Assembly (NCBI RefSeq): GCF_000003815.2
Contig: NC_049980.1
Coordinates: forward strand, 14,552,405 to 14,616,404
DNA from: Branchiostoma floridae
Lineage: Eukaryota > Chordata > Leptocardii > Amphioxiformes > Branchiostomatidae
DNA: 64,000 nucleotides
Reading direction: 5' to 3'
This document shows, piece after piece, positions 63,691-64,000 of this stretch (position 1 is the first letter of the stretch; each line of letters begins with the position of its first letter). The notes beneath the pieces are model-generated. The model worked only from the letters and a program-made list of their open reading frames with translations, searched no databases and was not told the origin of the DNA. Position numbers and translations under genes: made by a program.

Positions 63691-64000
63691 GTACGAACTG
63701 TTCTTCCTAATTTGGTGTTCTTGTGCTTAATACAGGACCAAGTTTAGTATCAAATATGGATGTGTGTTTTCTGTTGTTCTTGGTTACAAAGACCAGGTTA
63801 GAAATGTGTAGTTTGACTTCGGTACCAGTCTAGATTCCAAAACTGGATTCTCTGTCTCCTATTGCAGACTCTACATGTACATGATTAGAGTTGACAGCTC
63901 TTCTACTTTGTATCTTGTAATTAATGACAAGGTTTAAAAAACATGTGCACAGCAGTTCTTGAAGCCTTGCCCTCAGTTTGATAGAAATGCAAATATTCTG
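63691..64000. other. Laminin intron running off the window
   Basis: Follows the LG4 exon; no acceptor-exon pair identified before the end. Confidence 0.5.

Larger units (their letters stand above)
55041..62640. mobile_element. Possible 7.6-kb DNA element bounded by 20-bp inverted repeats
   Basis: AAGGGGAAAGAGCGGTATAT at 55039-55058 is found as an exact reverse complement at 62623-62642. Flanks are TAA-like (left) and TTA-like (right). The interval would include the hAT MITE at 55.7 kb, the 150-bp array and the Penelope element as later insertions. No transposase recognised. Confidence 0.5.

Overview
The window is animal genomic DNA. Apart from transposons it is filled by one large, intron-rich gene on the + strand: a laminin alpha chain with two laminin IV domains (alpha-1/2 type). 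I traced 46 coding exons from 4566 to 63690. All have GT-AG borders and consistent phase (one exon carries a 1-base frameshift), giving about 2,400 codons. Both ends of the gene lie outside: the N-terminal LN and first LE modules are to the left, the rest of LG4 and LG5 to the right. Intron density, DIRS and Penelope retroelements, hAT, TTAA- and TAA-flanked DNA transposons and a tRNA-derived SINE suggest an invertebrate deuterostome, most likely amphioxus (Branchiostoma). The organism is an inference.

Layout. 1-4565: upstream intron with a 121-bp minisatellite, a 37-bp tandem array and a 5'-truncated LINE. 4566-7233: first laminin IV domain. 7008-13739: LE modules. 13599-18587: second laminin IV domain, its intron holding a hAT-like element (8-bp target duplication) that carries a GC-rich gene-like fragment. 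18757-23659: LE modules. 25581-45028: coiled-coil (domain II/I) exons spread over 20 kb and interrupted by a DIRS-like retrotransposon, a Penelope fragment, MITEs and a three-deep transposon nest. 45466-46690: LG1. 46979-48666: LG2. 48968-52821: LG3, with a basic RRRRRQ proprotein-convertase-like site. 54408-54739: Thr-rich LG3-LG4 linker. 54740-63115: 8.4-kb intron with a nearly intact Penelope-like element flanked by 338-bp inverted arms. 63116-63690: start of LG4.

Function (family knowledge): the alpha chain joins beta and gamma chains through the coiled coil to form a laminin trimer, and its LG domains bind cell-surface receptors in basement membranes. No second host gene, RNA gene, CRISPR array or gene promoter was found. 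The most useful details are splice-site oddities (two duplicated 3' splice sites, one inverted copy of a 5' splice site), the frameshift in the linker exon, and well-resolved transposon insertions with target duplications. I see no evidence of a wholly new biological system.
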